Of a stretch of DNA of 5,406 nt, positions 1 through 5,406 are shown in pieces (the first letter of the stretch is position 1; every line of letters starts with the position of its first letter). The stretch covers positions 1-5,406 of the forward strand of contig JAENVT010000480.1 of assembly GCA_016650435.1 (NCBI GenBank). The letters run 5' to 3'. This stretch comes from Ilumatobacteraceae bacterium. GTDB taxonomy: Bacteria > Actinomycetota > Acidimicrobiia > Acidimicrobiales > Ilumatobacteraceae. The notes beneath the pieces were generated by a model. That model was not told the origin of the DNA. It saw nothing but the letters and a program-made list of their open reading frames with translations, and ran no database searches. A program made the position numbers and the translations under genes.

Positions 1-306
1 CAGCAGGGTCGCGATCCATAGGCGATGGGCGACCCAGTCAGGAACGTGCAGTTGCTCGAACAGCCAGTACCACGGTCCCGACGGCCACAGGTAGGTAACC
101 GTCTGATGTGGCACCCAACCGGCAAACTGCCTGTTGTCCCAGGTGTACGGCGCGTCGGAGATCAGTCGACTCGGGTCGAGGTACAGGTACAGCTTCGTGT
201 CGCTCGGCATCTTTCCCGGAGCGGCGAACAGCGCTGGGAGATAGGCCAGCAGTGCGAGCGCCACCACGCCGAGCCGTTGGCTCGGCATGTACCGCCGCCA
301 GTTCAC
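1..306 (-). CDS. aftD: AftD-like alpha-(1->3)-arabinofuranosyltransferase, N-terminal part (cut by left edge)
   Basis: These are the first 102 codons of a GT-C membrane glycosyltransferase that continues past the window. The frame gives a short basic N-terminus (NWRRY), one hydrophobic segment at about residues 12-29, then a loop starting SDTKLYLYLDP, with D36 in the usual GT-C acidic position after the first membrane helix. Further on come FAGWVPHQ, LWPSGPWYWLF and PDWVAHRLW. This spacing (DTK, a Trp-rich loop, a Gln, P-x-G, then P-x-WV-x-x-RLW) is what I recall from mycobacterial AftD (Rv0236c family, DUF3367), which adds alpha-1,3-arabinofuranose from decaprenyl-phosphoarabinose to arabinan outside the membrane. 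I chose GTG at 306-304: it overlaps the upstream TGA as GTGA, with GGGG seven bases before it. An ATG at 288-286 is an alternative start. The family call is fairly firm; the sugar specificity in this organism is inferred. Confidence 0.82.
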   Translation of the reverse strand, partial: MNWRRYMPSQRLGVVALALLAYLPALFAAPGKMPSDTKLYLYLDPSRLISDAPYTWDNRQFAGWVPHQTVTYLWPSGPWYWLFEQLHVPDWVAHRLWIATLL

Positions 307-1541
307 GGAATTGCCCCGAAGACACCGTAGAGCGCCGTGAGTGTGACCAAGCCGGCGCTGCACGCCCCGATCACGTACGGCCACCAGTCGCGGCGGTCGG
401 AGTGCAGGAACGCCGCCGCCGAGATGAGCAGCGGAAACGCCGTATACAGGAATCGCGGCCGGGCGGTGACTGTGTTGGGGATGAGCATCAACACGAGGAT
501 CCCGGCGATGTATGCCACCATCGGCAGCGGCAGGCGCCTGCGCCACAGGAAGTAGATCATCAGCAGCATCGTCATCACTGTCGCCGCGGTGATGACGTTG
601 GTCGGCGAGGTCAAGGGATGGGCAAAGGCCTCGTAGGACTTGCTTATCGCCGTCAGCCCGTAGCTGGCGCCCTCGGCCCAGGCCTCGCGCTGGACGCGGA
701 ACCAGACCCCGGCCTCGCCGGTGTGATGGCCGAGCCAGATCTGAAAGGCGACGAAGCCCAGCGGAGAAAGAAGTGGCGCGGCGAGCGATCTCCACTCGTG
801 CTCTTGGCGAATGGCGATGATCGCCGCAACCGCACAGGCCAACGCCAGCGCCAGCCCGTTTGGTCGTGTCGCCGTGCCAAGCGCGGCGAGCAGACCGGCT
901 GCGACCCACCGCCGCGACATCAGACACCACAGGCAGCCCATTGCGAGCACCAGCAGCAGCGCCTCGGTGTAGGCGAACGACAGCACGAAGCTGCCTGGGA
1001 ACATAGCGCCGAGCACCATTGCCTTCGCCGCGACCTGTTCTCCGTACAGTTGTCGGGCCAGCACGCCGAGCAGGAAGATTGCCACGGCGCCGAGCACGAA
1101 GTTGGTGAACAGCGCGGCGAGCGTGTCACCACCGGGCAGAACCTTGTCGACGGCTCTGACCAACATGGGGTACGCGGGAAAGAATGCGGCGCGGGCGTCG
1201 GCGACGAAGTAGGTGACGTGCGGCTGGACGTGACGCGGGTATCCGTCGCGCACGATTCCCATGTACCAGATGCCATCCCACGACGACAGCACGTCGCTGA
1301 TGGGACCGAGGGCGGATGTGGGCAGGGGCCGGCCGGCAACAGCTGGGTCAGCGAACGGAACGCCCGCTACCCCCTTGGTCTGGTTGATGTCGACCTGCAG
1401 TTCGGCGGCGACGATCGCGGCCCCTGCCAGCACGCACAGCCGCGAAAACATATAGACCAACCCCACCTTGCGCAGGATGCGATACCAGGCTGCCGGCGTG
1501 TCGTCAACGGGCGCGAGTTGTGGTCCGAGAGTCTCTGTCAT
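303..1541 (-). CDS. PIG-V-like GT-C mannosyltransferase, integral membrane
   Basis: The 412-residue product is very hydrophobic, with about ten predicted membrane segments (roughly 26-48, 142-163, 173-187, 189-208, 211-243, 255-272, 314-333, 338-357, 366-379, 386-409). Family landmarks are SSWDGIWY at 86-93 with the likely catalytic D89, GYP at 100-102, AFFPAYPMLVR at 119-129, FPGSFVLSFAYTEALLL at 181-197 (the YTE motif), TRPNGLAL at 225-232, and ARPRFLYTAFPL near the C-terminus. This pattern matches the bacterial relatives of GPI mannosyltransferase PIG-V, which use polyprenyl-phosphate mannose on the outer face of the membrane. The acceptor cannot be read from the sequence. The start ATG at 1541-1539 lies 53 bp after the DNA glycosylase stop; no clear Shine-Dalgarno sequence precedes it. 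The stop overlaps the GTG of the AftD-like gene, so the two are probably co-translated and may act on the same envelope glycan. Confidence 0.85.
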   Translation of the reverse strand: MTETLGPQLAPVDDTPAAWYRILRKVGLVYMFSRLCVLAGAAIVAAELQVDINQTKGVAGVPFADPAVAGRPLPTSALGPISDVLSSWDGIWYMGIVRDGYPRHVQPHVTYFVADARAAFFPAYPMLVRAVDKVLPGGDTLAALFTNFVLGAVAIFLLGVLARQLYGEQVAAKAMVLGAMFPGSFVLSFAYTEALLLVLAMGCLWCLMSRRWVAAGLLAALGTATRPNGLALALACAVAAIIAIRQEHEWRSLAAPLLSPLGFVAFQIWLGHHTGEAGVWFRVQREAWAEGASYGLTAISKSYEAFAHPLTSPTNVITAATVMTMLLMIYFLWRRRLPLPMVAYIAGILVLMLIPNTVTARPRFLYTAFPLLISAAAFLHSDRRDWWPYVIGACSAGLVTLTALYGVFGAIP

Positions 1542-1594
1542 TTGGTGGTGTACGGGCCGGGAGGGCCGGACGAGAAGCTAACAGAGGCCACGGA
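1542..1594 (-). other. Short intergenic spacer between DNA glycosylase and mannosyltransferase
   Basis: This 53-bp gap holds two imperfect copies of a 9-bp unit starting GGGCCGG (plus-strand copies at 1554-1560 and 1563-1569). On the minus strand there is a TAGCTT hexamer at 1580-1575, a possible but unsupported -10 box that would leave a leader of about 25-30 bases. I see no terminator hairpin followed by a T-run and no purine-rich ribosome binding site before the ATG. It could be an internal spacer of one operon or carry a weak promoter; the sequence does not decide. Confidence 0.35.
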
Positions 1595-2494
1595 TCACCA
1601 GCGGGCCATCGGCAGGATCCGCTTTCGTGGGCCGAATGATGGCGCCCTGTGCCCGTCGAGCAGCAGCAGTCGAACGACGCGGCCACGCTGGCCGGCATAC
1701 GGCGCCAGGAGCTCGAGCATCCGTTCGTCGGTGCCGCGCGCTTCGCCGGCGAGGTTGAACGAGACCAGGTTCTTGAGGTGGAAGTCGCCGACGGCAACAG
1801 CATCAGGATCGGCAAGCGCCGATGCCATGACCGAACCGATCGTCCACGGGCCAACGCCTGGAAGCAGACCCAACTTGACGGCCACCTCCGGCAGCGGAAG
1901 ATGCGCCCACGCCCACAACTTCTCGGCGTGCTTGCTGACCGTTCGCAGGGCCTCGGCGCGCTTGGCTTCGACGCCGTGCGGGTGAAACCACCACGCCGGC
2001 CGACCGGCCAGCGCTGCCGGTGATGGAGGCAATACGAGGCCCGGATGCGGGCCAGGTGCGGGCTCGCCGAGCTTGCGGCACAACCGATACCACTGTCGGA
2101 TTGCTTCGCCGCCGGTGATCCGTTGACCGAGGATCGTCGGCACCAGTTCGTGGAACAGCATCAGGCTGGCGCCGAAGCGCACGTCGGGGTGGTTTCGCTG
2201 GGCACGCAACACGGCCGGGTGGGCGTCGAGGAACTCGAAGCCGGGATCGAGCGCGCCGGTCATGGCCGCGACACGCTGCAGCATCCAATCGCGTCCGTCG
2301 CCCCATGCATCGGCGTCGATCGCCTCGTTGCTCCACACGATTCGCAGGGTGGCTGGCCCGTCGGGTGTGAACGAGGCCCGCCAGAACTCGCCGACGCCGA
2401 GCCGGGTCGTTGGGTCATTGCGACCGAAGCGATAGGCGGAGAGGCATCCCGCGATCGCTCCATGACCGCCCGCCGTGCTGCCACCGTTCGCCAC
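1595..2494 (-). CDS. AlkA-like DNA-3-methyladenine glycosylase (HhH-GPD superfamily)
   Basis: The 299-residue product resembles bacterial AlkA-type base-excision repair glycosylases, which cut the N-glycosidic bond of alkylated purines and leave an abasic site. A variable N-terminal half (1-105) precedes the HhH-GPD core. GQRITGGEAIRQWYRLCRKLGEP at 123-145 is the usual first core helix pair. LGLLPGVGPWTIGSVMASAL at 208-227 is the helix-hairpin-helix, with the LPGVGPWT signature. AVAVGDFHLKN follows, with D237 in the catalytic Asp position. The four-cysteine Fe-S cluster of Nth/MutY is absent, which favours the AlkA side. The start is GTG at 2494-2492: the frame stays open upstream to 2662, but that extension would run into the divergent gene, and no other start codon lies in the intergenic region. 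A TACCGT box six bases upstream suggests a leaderless mRNA. The exact substrate is not determinable. Confidence 0.83.
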   Translation of the reverse strand: MANGGSTAGGHGAIAGCLSAYRFGRNDPTTRLGVGEFWRASFTPDGPATLRIVWSNEAIDADAWGDGRDWMLQRVAAMTGALDPGFEFLDAHPAVLRAQRNHPDVRFGASLMLFHELVPTILGQRITGGEAIRQWYRLCRKLGEPAPGPHPGLVLPPSPAALAGRPAWWFHPHGVEAKRAEALRTVSKHAEKLWAWAHLPLPEVAVKLGLLPGVGPWTIGSVMASALADPDAVAVGDFHLKNLVSFNLAGEARGTDERMLELLAPYAGQRGRVVRLLLLDGHRAPSFGPRKRILPMARW

Positions 2495-2500
2495 GAGACG

Positions 2501-2506
2501 ACGGTA
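2501..2506 (-). promoter_or_regulatory. Candidate -10 box (TACCGT) for the DNA glycosylase gene
   Basis: Read on the minus strand this is TACCGT, which fits the actinobacterial TAnnnT -10 consensus. Six bases separate it from the GTG start, which would put transcription initiation at or next to the first base of the start codon, as in leaderless mRNAs. The hexamer is short and can occur by chance; the support is its position and the absence of a ribosome binding site. Confidence 0.35.
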
Positions 2507-2553
2507 GCAAGTCGGTGTGACACGGGTACCCCGATGAGTCTTCGAGCGAGCAC

Positions 2554-2559
2554 TAGCCT
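2554..2559 (+). promoter_or_regulatory. Candidate -10 box (TAGCCT) for the plus-strand glycosyltransferase gene
   Basis: TAGCCT fits the TAnnnT -10 pattern and lies eight bases before the GTG start at 2568, a spacing that predicts a transcript beginning at the start codon. Together with the lack of any Shine-Dalgarno sequence, this suggests a leaderless mRNA. An in-frame TGA at 2535-2537 leaves GTG 2568 as the only reasonable start, so the promoter position is constrained. Confidence 0.35.
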
Positions 2560-2567
2560 CGCCCGCC

Positions 2568-3818
2568 GTGGGCGATGTCGGTGTCGACAGGGATTTCCGA
2601 AGGAACCTGGCGGCGGTCGTCGCCTGCGGTGCCATCGTGCGCATCATTCGACTTGCCACCAAGTGGAATCACCCGCTGTTGCTCAACGACTCGCTGTACT
2701 ACGCCGCGCAAGCCCAGCAACTAGCTCACGGGGTGTGGTTTCGCGAGGTGTTCGTCGACCAGCCTGGCGCCGAGCACGGTCCATTGACCTCGAGCCTGAT
2801 GGCCCTCGTCAGTTGGGGCAGCGACCCGTTCAATCGACAACGTATGGTCACCGTGGCGTGTGGTATCGCGACCGTCGCTGTCATCGGTTTGGTTGGCCGG
2901 CGGGTAGCCGGTAACCGCGTCGGCCTGCTTGCTGCCGCTCTCGCCGCCGTGTACCCGAACCTGTGGCTCAGTGATGGCCTGGTGATGTCGGAGAGCGTCA
3001 GTTGCCTGCTGGTCGCCCTGGCGTTGTGGGCCATCCTGGTGTGGGCCGACAGGCCAACGTTGCGCGCCGCGGTGCTGGTCGGTGTCGCGATCGGTCTCGG
3101 CACGTTGGCGCGCAGCGAGGTGGTCTTGTTCGTGCCCTCCTCTGCGGTGGTGATGTGGATCGTCGGTCGGCGATCCGCTGTGCTGGCCGCCATCGCGGTC
3201 GTAACAGCGTTGCTGGTGCCGTGGACGATTTTCAATCTCGTCCGGTTCGAAAAGCCGGTCTTCCTGACGACGAACGAAGGCGGGGCGTTGCTCGGCGCGA
3301 ATTGCGACGACTCCTACTTCGGTCCAGCCCAGGGCGGCTGGTCACTGCTGTGCCTGGTCGACGACCCCGGCAACGGGTCTGACGCGGACACCTCGGTGCG
3401 GACCGCGCGGCAACGGCACGAAGCGCTCAGCTATGTGCGCGACCACCTCAGCACATTGCCGAGAGTCGAGCTGCAGCGTGTGGGAAGGTCACTCGATCTC
3501 TTTGCCTTGGGCGACATGGTGCGCGGCGACGTTGGTGAAGAACGCGAGCGATGGGCTTCGTGGGCGGGCATCGTGTCGTTCTGGATGCTCGCTCCGTTGG
3601 CCGTGGCCGGTGCATTCCTCACTCGGCGACGCGACCGGGCCATTCTGCTGATTCCGGTGGTGATCGCGCTCGTTACGACCGTCGTGATCTATGGCGGTCA
3701 TCGCATTCGATCCGCGGCTGAGCCGGCGATCGTGATCCTTGCCGCGGTCGCGATCGATCGCTGGATCGGTGGCCGGATTGATCGACAGGGTCAGTTCAGC
3801 GAGTCGGTGCCAAACTGA
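2568..3818 (+). CDS. GT39/PMT_2-like multipass glycosyltransferase (GT-C fold)
   Basis: The 416-residue membrane protein has about ten hydrophobic segments: one near 12-30, a cluster from 92 to 224, and three more at 334-351, 358-376 and 385-401. After the first helix comes LLLNDSLYYAAQAQQL (37-52), where D41 sits in the conserved acidic position of the PMT_2/ArnT family; GPLTSSLMA (71-79) follows in place of the usual HPPL-type motif. YPNLWLSDGLVMSE (129-142) and LGTLARSE (177-184) are also typical. An outward-facing region (about 225-330) contains C246 (GANCDDSYFG) and C262 (SLLCLVD), which could form a disulfide. Such enzymes transfer sugars from polyprenyl-phosphate donors onto lipids, glycans or proteins outside the membrane; donor and acceptor are unknown. 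The GTG start is fixed by an in-frame TGA at 2535. The last 28 bases overlap the 3' end of the convergent OppF-like gene. Confidence 0.8.
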   Translation: MGDVGVDRDFRRNLAAVVACGAIVRIIRLATKWNHPLLLNDSLYYAAQAQQLAHGVWFREVFVDQPGAEHGPLTSSLMALVSWGSDPFNRQRMVTVACGIATVAVIGLVGRRVAGNRVGLLAAALAAVYPNLWLSDGLVMSESVSCLLVALALWAILVWADRPTLRAAVLVGVAIGLGTLARSEVVLFVPSSAVVMWIVGRRSAVLAAIAVVTALLVPWTIFNLVRFEKPVFLTTNEGGALLGANCDDSYFGPAQGGWSLLCLVDDPGNGSDADTSVRTARQRHEALSYVRDHLSTLPRVELQRVGRSLDLFALGDMVRGDVGEERERWASWAGIVSFWMLAPLAVAGAFLTRRRDRAILLIPVVIALVTTVVIYGGHRIRSAAEPAIVILAAVAIDRWIGGRIDRQGQFSESVPN

Positions 3819-4846
3819 CCGACGGCAACTGCCACCGGCACAGCGTCGTCGTCTCCGTAAATCGGGTGATGGCAGGCAACGAAGTGACCCATCGCGATCT
3901 CGCGAAGTTGCGGCTCGTCGTTGCGGCAGACGTCGTCGGCGGCAGGGCATCGCGTGTGGAAGCGGCAACCCGGCGGGGGAAGCACCGGAGACGGCGGCTC
4001 GCCCTCGATCGCGGTCTTCTTTGCGGCGACGGTCGGGTCGGGAACGGGAATCGAGTTCAGCAGCACATGCGTGTAGTGGTGCGCCGGCGCCCGGTAGAGC
4101 TCGTCGGACGGCGCGACCTCACAGATCTTGCCGAGGTACATCACGGCGACGCGATCGCTGATGTTCTTGACCACGGCCAGATCGTGGGCGATGAAGATCA
4201 GGGTCAAACCGTGTTTCGCCTTCAGGTCCTCGAGCAGGTTCAGCACCTGGGCCTGCACGCTGACGTCGAGGGCGCTGACAGGCTCGTCGCAGATGATCAA
4301 GGTCGGATCGAGCACCAATGATCGGGCGATGGAGATTCTCTGGCACTGCCCGCCGCTGAACTGATGAGGCTGACTCTCGGCAGCGCGCTGCGGATCGATG
4401 CCGACTTCCTCGAGCAGGGCGTCGACCTTGGCTCGTTGCTCGGCGGCGCTGCCACGCTTCCAGATCGACAAGGGCTCCATGACGATGTCGCGTACCTTGC
4501 GCCGCGGGTTGAGCGACGAGATCGGATCCTGGAAGATCATCTGCATACGGGTGCGCGCTTCACGCATGGTGTCGCCGCTCATCTCGGTGAGCTGGCGTCC
4601 GTCGAAGATGACCGACCCACTGGTCGGCCGTGGCAGCTGCATGATGGCCCGGCCGGTCGTGCTCTTGCCGCAGCCCGACTCGCCGACGACGCCGAGCGTC
4701 TCGCCGCGCAGCACGTCGAGGCTGATCCCGCTGACGGCGTGGACAACCAGCCCCGTGCGCCCGACTGGAAACTCGACTACCAGATCCTCGACGCGCAGCA
4801 GCACATCGCCGTCGTTGCGAAGGTGCGCCTTGCCGGTGCCCGCCAT
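3791..4846 (-). CDS. oppF: OppF/DppF-like peptide ABC transporter ATP-binding protein
   Basis: The 351-residue cytoplasmic ATPase is one of the two nucleotide-binding subunits of an oligo/dipeptide importer. Visible motifs in order: Walker A GESGCGKST at 55-63, Q-loop IFQDP with Q106, a signature FSGGQCQRI at 163-171 (the Cys variant typical of OppF), Walker B LIICDEP with D187 and E188, D-loop SALD at 191-194, and switch H221. The C-terminal oligo_HPY region has C294, C300, C307 and C325 (C-x5-C-x6-C-x17-C), a pattern tied to a [4Fe-4S] cluster in related Dpp ATPases. Length is normal for the family. The start is ATG 4846-4844, sharing one base with the OppD-like stop (TGATG), with GAGGTGG seven bases upstream. 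The frame is open to 5368, but that extension overlaps the neighbouring gene in another frame and is not real. The tail GDDDAVPVAVAVGQFGTDSLN after the family domain is unassigned. Peptide specificity is not readable. Confidence 0.93.
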   Translation of the reverse strand: MAGTGKAHLRNDGDVLLRVEDLVVEFPVGRTGLVVHAVSGISLDVLRGETLGVVGESGCGKSTTGRAIMQLPRPTSGSVIFDGRQLTEMSGDTMREARTRMQMIFQDPISSLNPRRKVRDIVMEPLSIWKRGSAAEQRAKVDALLEEVGIDPQRAAESQPHQFSGGQCQRISIARSLVLDPTLIICDEPVSALDVSVQAQVLNLLEDLKAKHGLTLIFIAHDLAVVKNISDRVAVMYLGKICEVAPSDELYRAPAHHYTHVLLNSIPVPDPTVAAKKTAIEGEPPSPVLPPPGCRFHTRCPAADDVCRNDEPQLREIAMGHFVACHHPIYGDDDAVPVAVAVGQFGTDSLN

Positions 4847-5406
4847 CAGGCCGCCACCTCGGCTTCGCGACGGCGGCGTTCCTTGGTCTCGATGTACTCC
4901 GGCGATCCGACGGGATACCAGCAGGCGTAGGTATGGCGCGGATCTTCGACCGTCGGGATCAGCGGCGGCTCCTCTTCGCGGCAGCGTTCTTGAACGTAGG
5001 GGCAGCGAGGCGAGAAGCGGCATCCGACAGGCGGATGGACCAGGTCCGGTGGGCGGCCAGTGATGACATTGAGCCGGGTATGACTCTTGTCGTCGAGCTT
5101 CGGGATGCTCTGAAGCAACGCCTCGGTGTAGGGCATCTTCATGTTGGCGAACAACTCGCCCGTCGGTGCCATCTCGACGAGCTTTCCGCCGTACATCACG
5201 CCGATGTCGTCGGTGTGGCCGGCCACGACGCCTAGGTCGTGGGTGACGAGCAGCAGCGACATGTTGCGGTCGCGACGCTGTTCGCCCAGCAGATCGAGGA
5301 TCTGGGCCTGCACGGTGACATCGAGCGCGGTCGTCGGTTCGTCGGCAAGCAACAGTGTTGGTCCACACGCCATGGCAATGGCGATCATGATGCGTTGGCG
5401 CATGCC
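4846..5406 (-). CDS. oppD: OppD/DppD-like peptide ABC transporter ATP-binding protein, C-terminal part (cut by right edge)
   Basis: This is the last 186 codons of the partner ATPase; its N-terminal part, with Walker A and Q-loop, lies outside the window. The fragment opens with [13 protein letters not shown], the residues directly after the LSG of the ABC signature. It continues with Walker B LLLADEP (D22 and E23 of the fragment), D-loop TALD, and LLLVTHDL with switch H56. The variant MRQR and the [16 protein letters not shown] stretch are typical of OppD/DppD. The C-terminal oligo_HPY domain has [10 protein letters not shown] and further cysteines: C129, C135, C142 and C162 (C-x5-C-x6-C-x19-C), parallel to those in the OppF-like protein. 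A charged tail ([12 protein letters not shown]) ends the protein. The stop TGA shares its last base with the ATG of the downstream gene, so the pair is coupled and should form the OppD-OppF heterodimer beneath permeases presumably encoded further upstream. Confidence 0.93.
   Translation of the reverse strand, partial: GMRQRIMIAIAMACGPTLLLADEPTTALDVTVQAQILDLLGEQRRDRNMSLLLVTHDLGVVAGHTDDIGVMYGGKLVEMAPTGELFANMKMPYTEALLQSIPKLDDKSHTRLNVITGRPPDLVHPPVGCRFSPRCPYVQERCREEEPPLIPTVEDPRHTYACWYPVGSPEYIETKERRRREAEVAA
4854..4860 (-). promoter_or_regulatory. Ribosome binding site GAGGTGG for the OppF-like gene
   Basis: Read on the minus strand, GAGGTGG lies inside the last codons of the OppD-like gene (within EVA), seven bases before the ATG at 4846. 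It is close to the anti-16S consensus and is the strongest Shine-Dalgarno sequence I saw before any of the starts in the window. It decides the start of the OppF-like gene against the longer open frame. Confidence 0.75.

Larger units (their letters stand above)
2495..2567. promoter_or_regulatory. Divergent promoter region between DNA glycosylase and glycosyltransferase genes
   Basis: This 73-bp gap separates two GTG start codons that point away from each other, so both promoters must lie in it or inside the opposite gene. Each strand has a TAnnnT hexamer just upstream of its own start, and neither strand has a purine-rich Shine-Dalgarno sequence at the usual distance. No convincing -35 TTGACA-type box is seen at 16-18 bp on either side. 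I see no long inverted repeat that would mark a clear operator. Confidence 0.5.

Noticed and set aside
38..325. A 95-codon minus-strand open frame at the left edge
   Set aside because: It is a different frame from the AftD-like one. The AftD-like frame covers the same bases, with clear family motifs and an overlap start at 306.
1545..1575. Possible terminator after the DNA glycosylase gene
   Set aside because: Only a 4-bp GGCC self-complementary stem can be drawn, with no T-run after it; too weak for an intrinsic terminator.
108..1985. A 625-codon open frame on the plus strand, opposite two minus-strand genes and their spacer
   Set aside because: It lies antisense to two well-supported genes. 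Its translation is a low-order mix rich in Arg, Gln, His and Glu with no domain motifs, as expected from the shadow frame of GC-rich coding DNA.
2495..2662. Longer start for the DNA glycosylase (ATG at 2662)
   Set aside because: It would cover the whole divergent intergenic region and about 95 bases of the opposite gene. The extra 56 residues show no family similarity; GTG 2494 fits better.
2045..2914. A 289-codon plus-strand open frame crossing the divergent promoter region
   Set aside because: It runs antisense to the DNA glycosylase and then overlaps the glycosyltransferase gene in another frame. It has no recognisable motif and is a codon-bias artefact.
3750..3761. Perfect 12-bp palindrome GCGATCGATCGC within a GATC-rich stretch (3728-3782)
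   Set aside because: It lies inside coding sequence for a hydrophobic segment (AIDRWI) and is explained by adjacent GCG/ATC/GAT/CGC codons; there is nothing origin-like or regulatory around it.
4847..5368. N-terminal extension of the OppF-like frame to 525 residues
   Set aside because: The extension overlaps the OppD-like coding sequence in a different frame. The true start is marked by a strong GAGGTGG site and the TGATG junction, and the 351-residue product has the normal family length.

Overview
The window looks like chromosomal DNA from a high-GC actinobacterium. This is inferred from the GC-rich, G/C-ending codons, GTG starts, an AftD-like arabinofuranosyltransferase and probable leaderless starts. 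A non-mycolate lineage such as Acidimicrobiia is my best guess, from the style of the GT-C glycosyltransferases, but it is not proven. Nearly all of the window is coding, with six genes (two cut by the window edges). I see no RNA gene, insertion sequence, CRISPR array or prophage.

Layout. (1) Bases 1-2494, minus strand, read from right to left: an AlkA-like HhH-GPD DNA glycosylase (1595-2494), a PIG-V-like GT-C mannosyltransferase (303-1541) and the first 102 codons of an AftD-type arabinofuranosyltransferase (1-306, continuing off the left edge). The last two overlap by four bases (GTGA) and are probably translationally coupled. (2) Bases 2495-2567: a 73-bp divergent intergenic region. A TAnnnT box sits just upstream of a GTG start on each strand and no Shine-Dalgarno sequence is visible, so both genes may be transcribed as leaderless mRNAs. 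(3) Bases 2568-3818, plus strand: a GT39/PMT_2-like multipass glycosyltransferase. (4) Bases 3791-5406, minus strand: the two ATPase subunits of an Opp/Dpp peptide ABC importer. The OppD-like gene is cut at the right edge just after its signature SGG, and the OppF-like gene is complete. They are joined by a TGATG stop/start overlap with a strong GAGGTGG ribosome binding site.

How it fits together. Three GT-C type membrane enzymes flank the divergent promoter region, which points to envelope glycan assembly (arabinan/mannan-type decoration from polyprenyl-phosphate sugars). The DNA glycosylase looks like a repair gene that happens to share the promoter region. The Opp/Dpp ATPases are the distal end of a separate peptide-import operon that enters from the right and runs head-on into the plus-strand glycosyltransferase gene. 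The two 3' ends overlap by 28 bp, leaving no room for a terminator between them.

I found no clearly new system. The points most worth a second look are the AftD/PIG-V coupling, the symmetrical leaderless divergent promoter, the 28-bp convergent overlap and the Fe-S-type cysteine signatures in both ABC ATPases.
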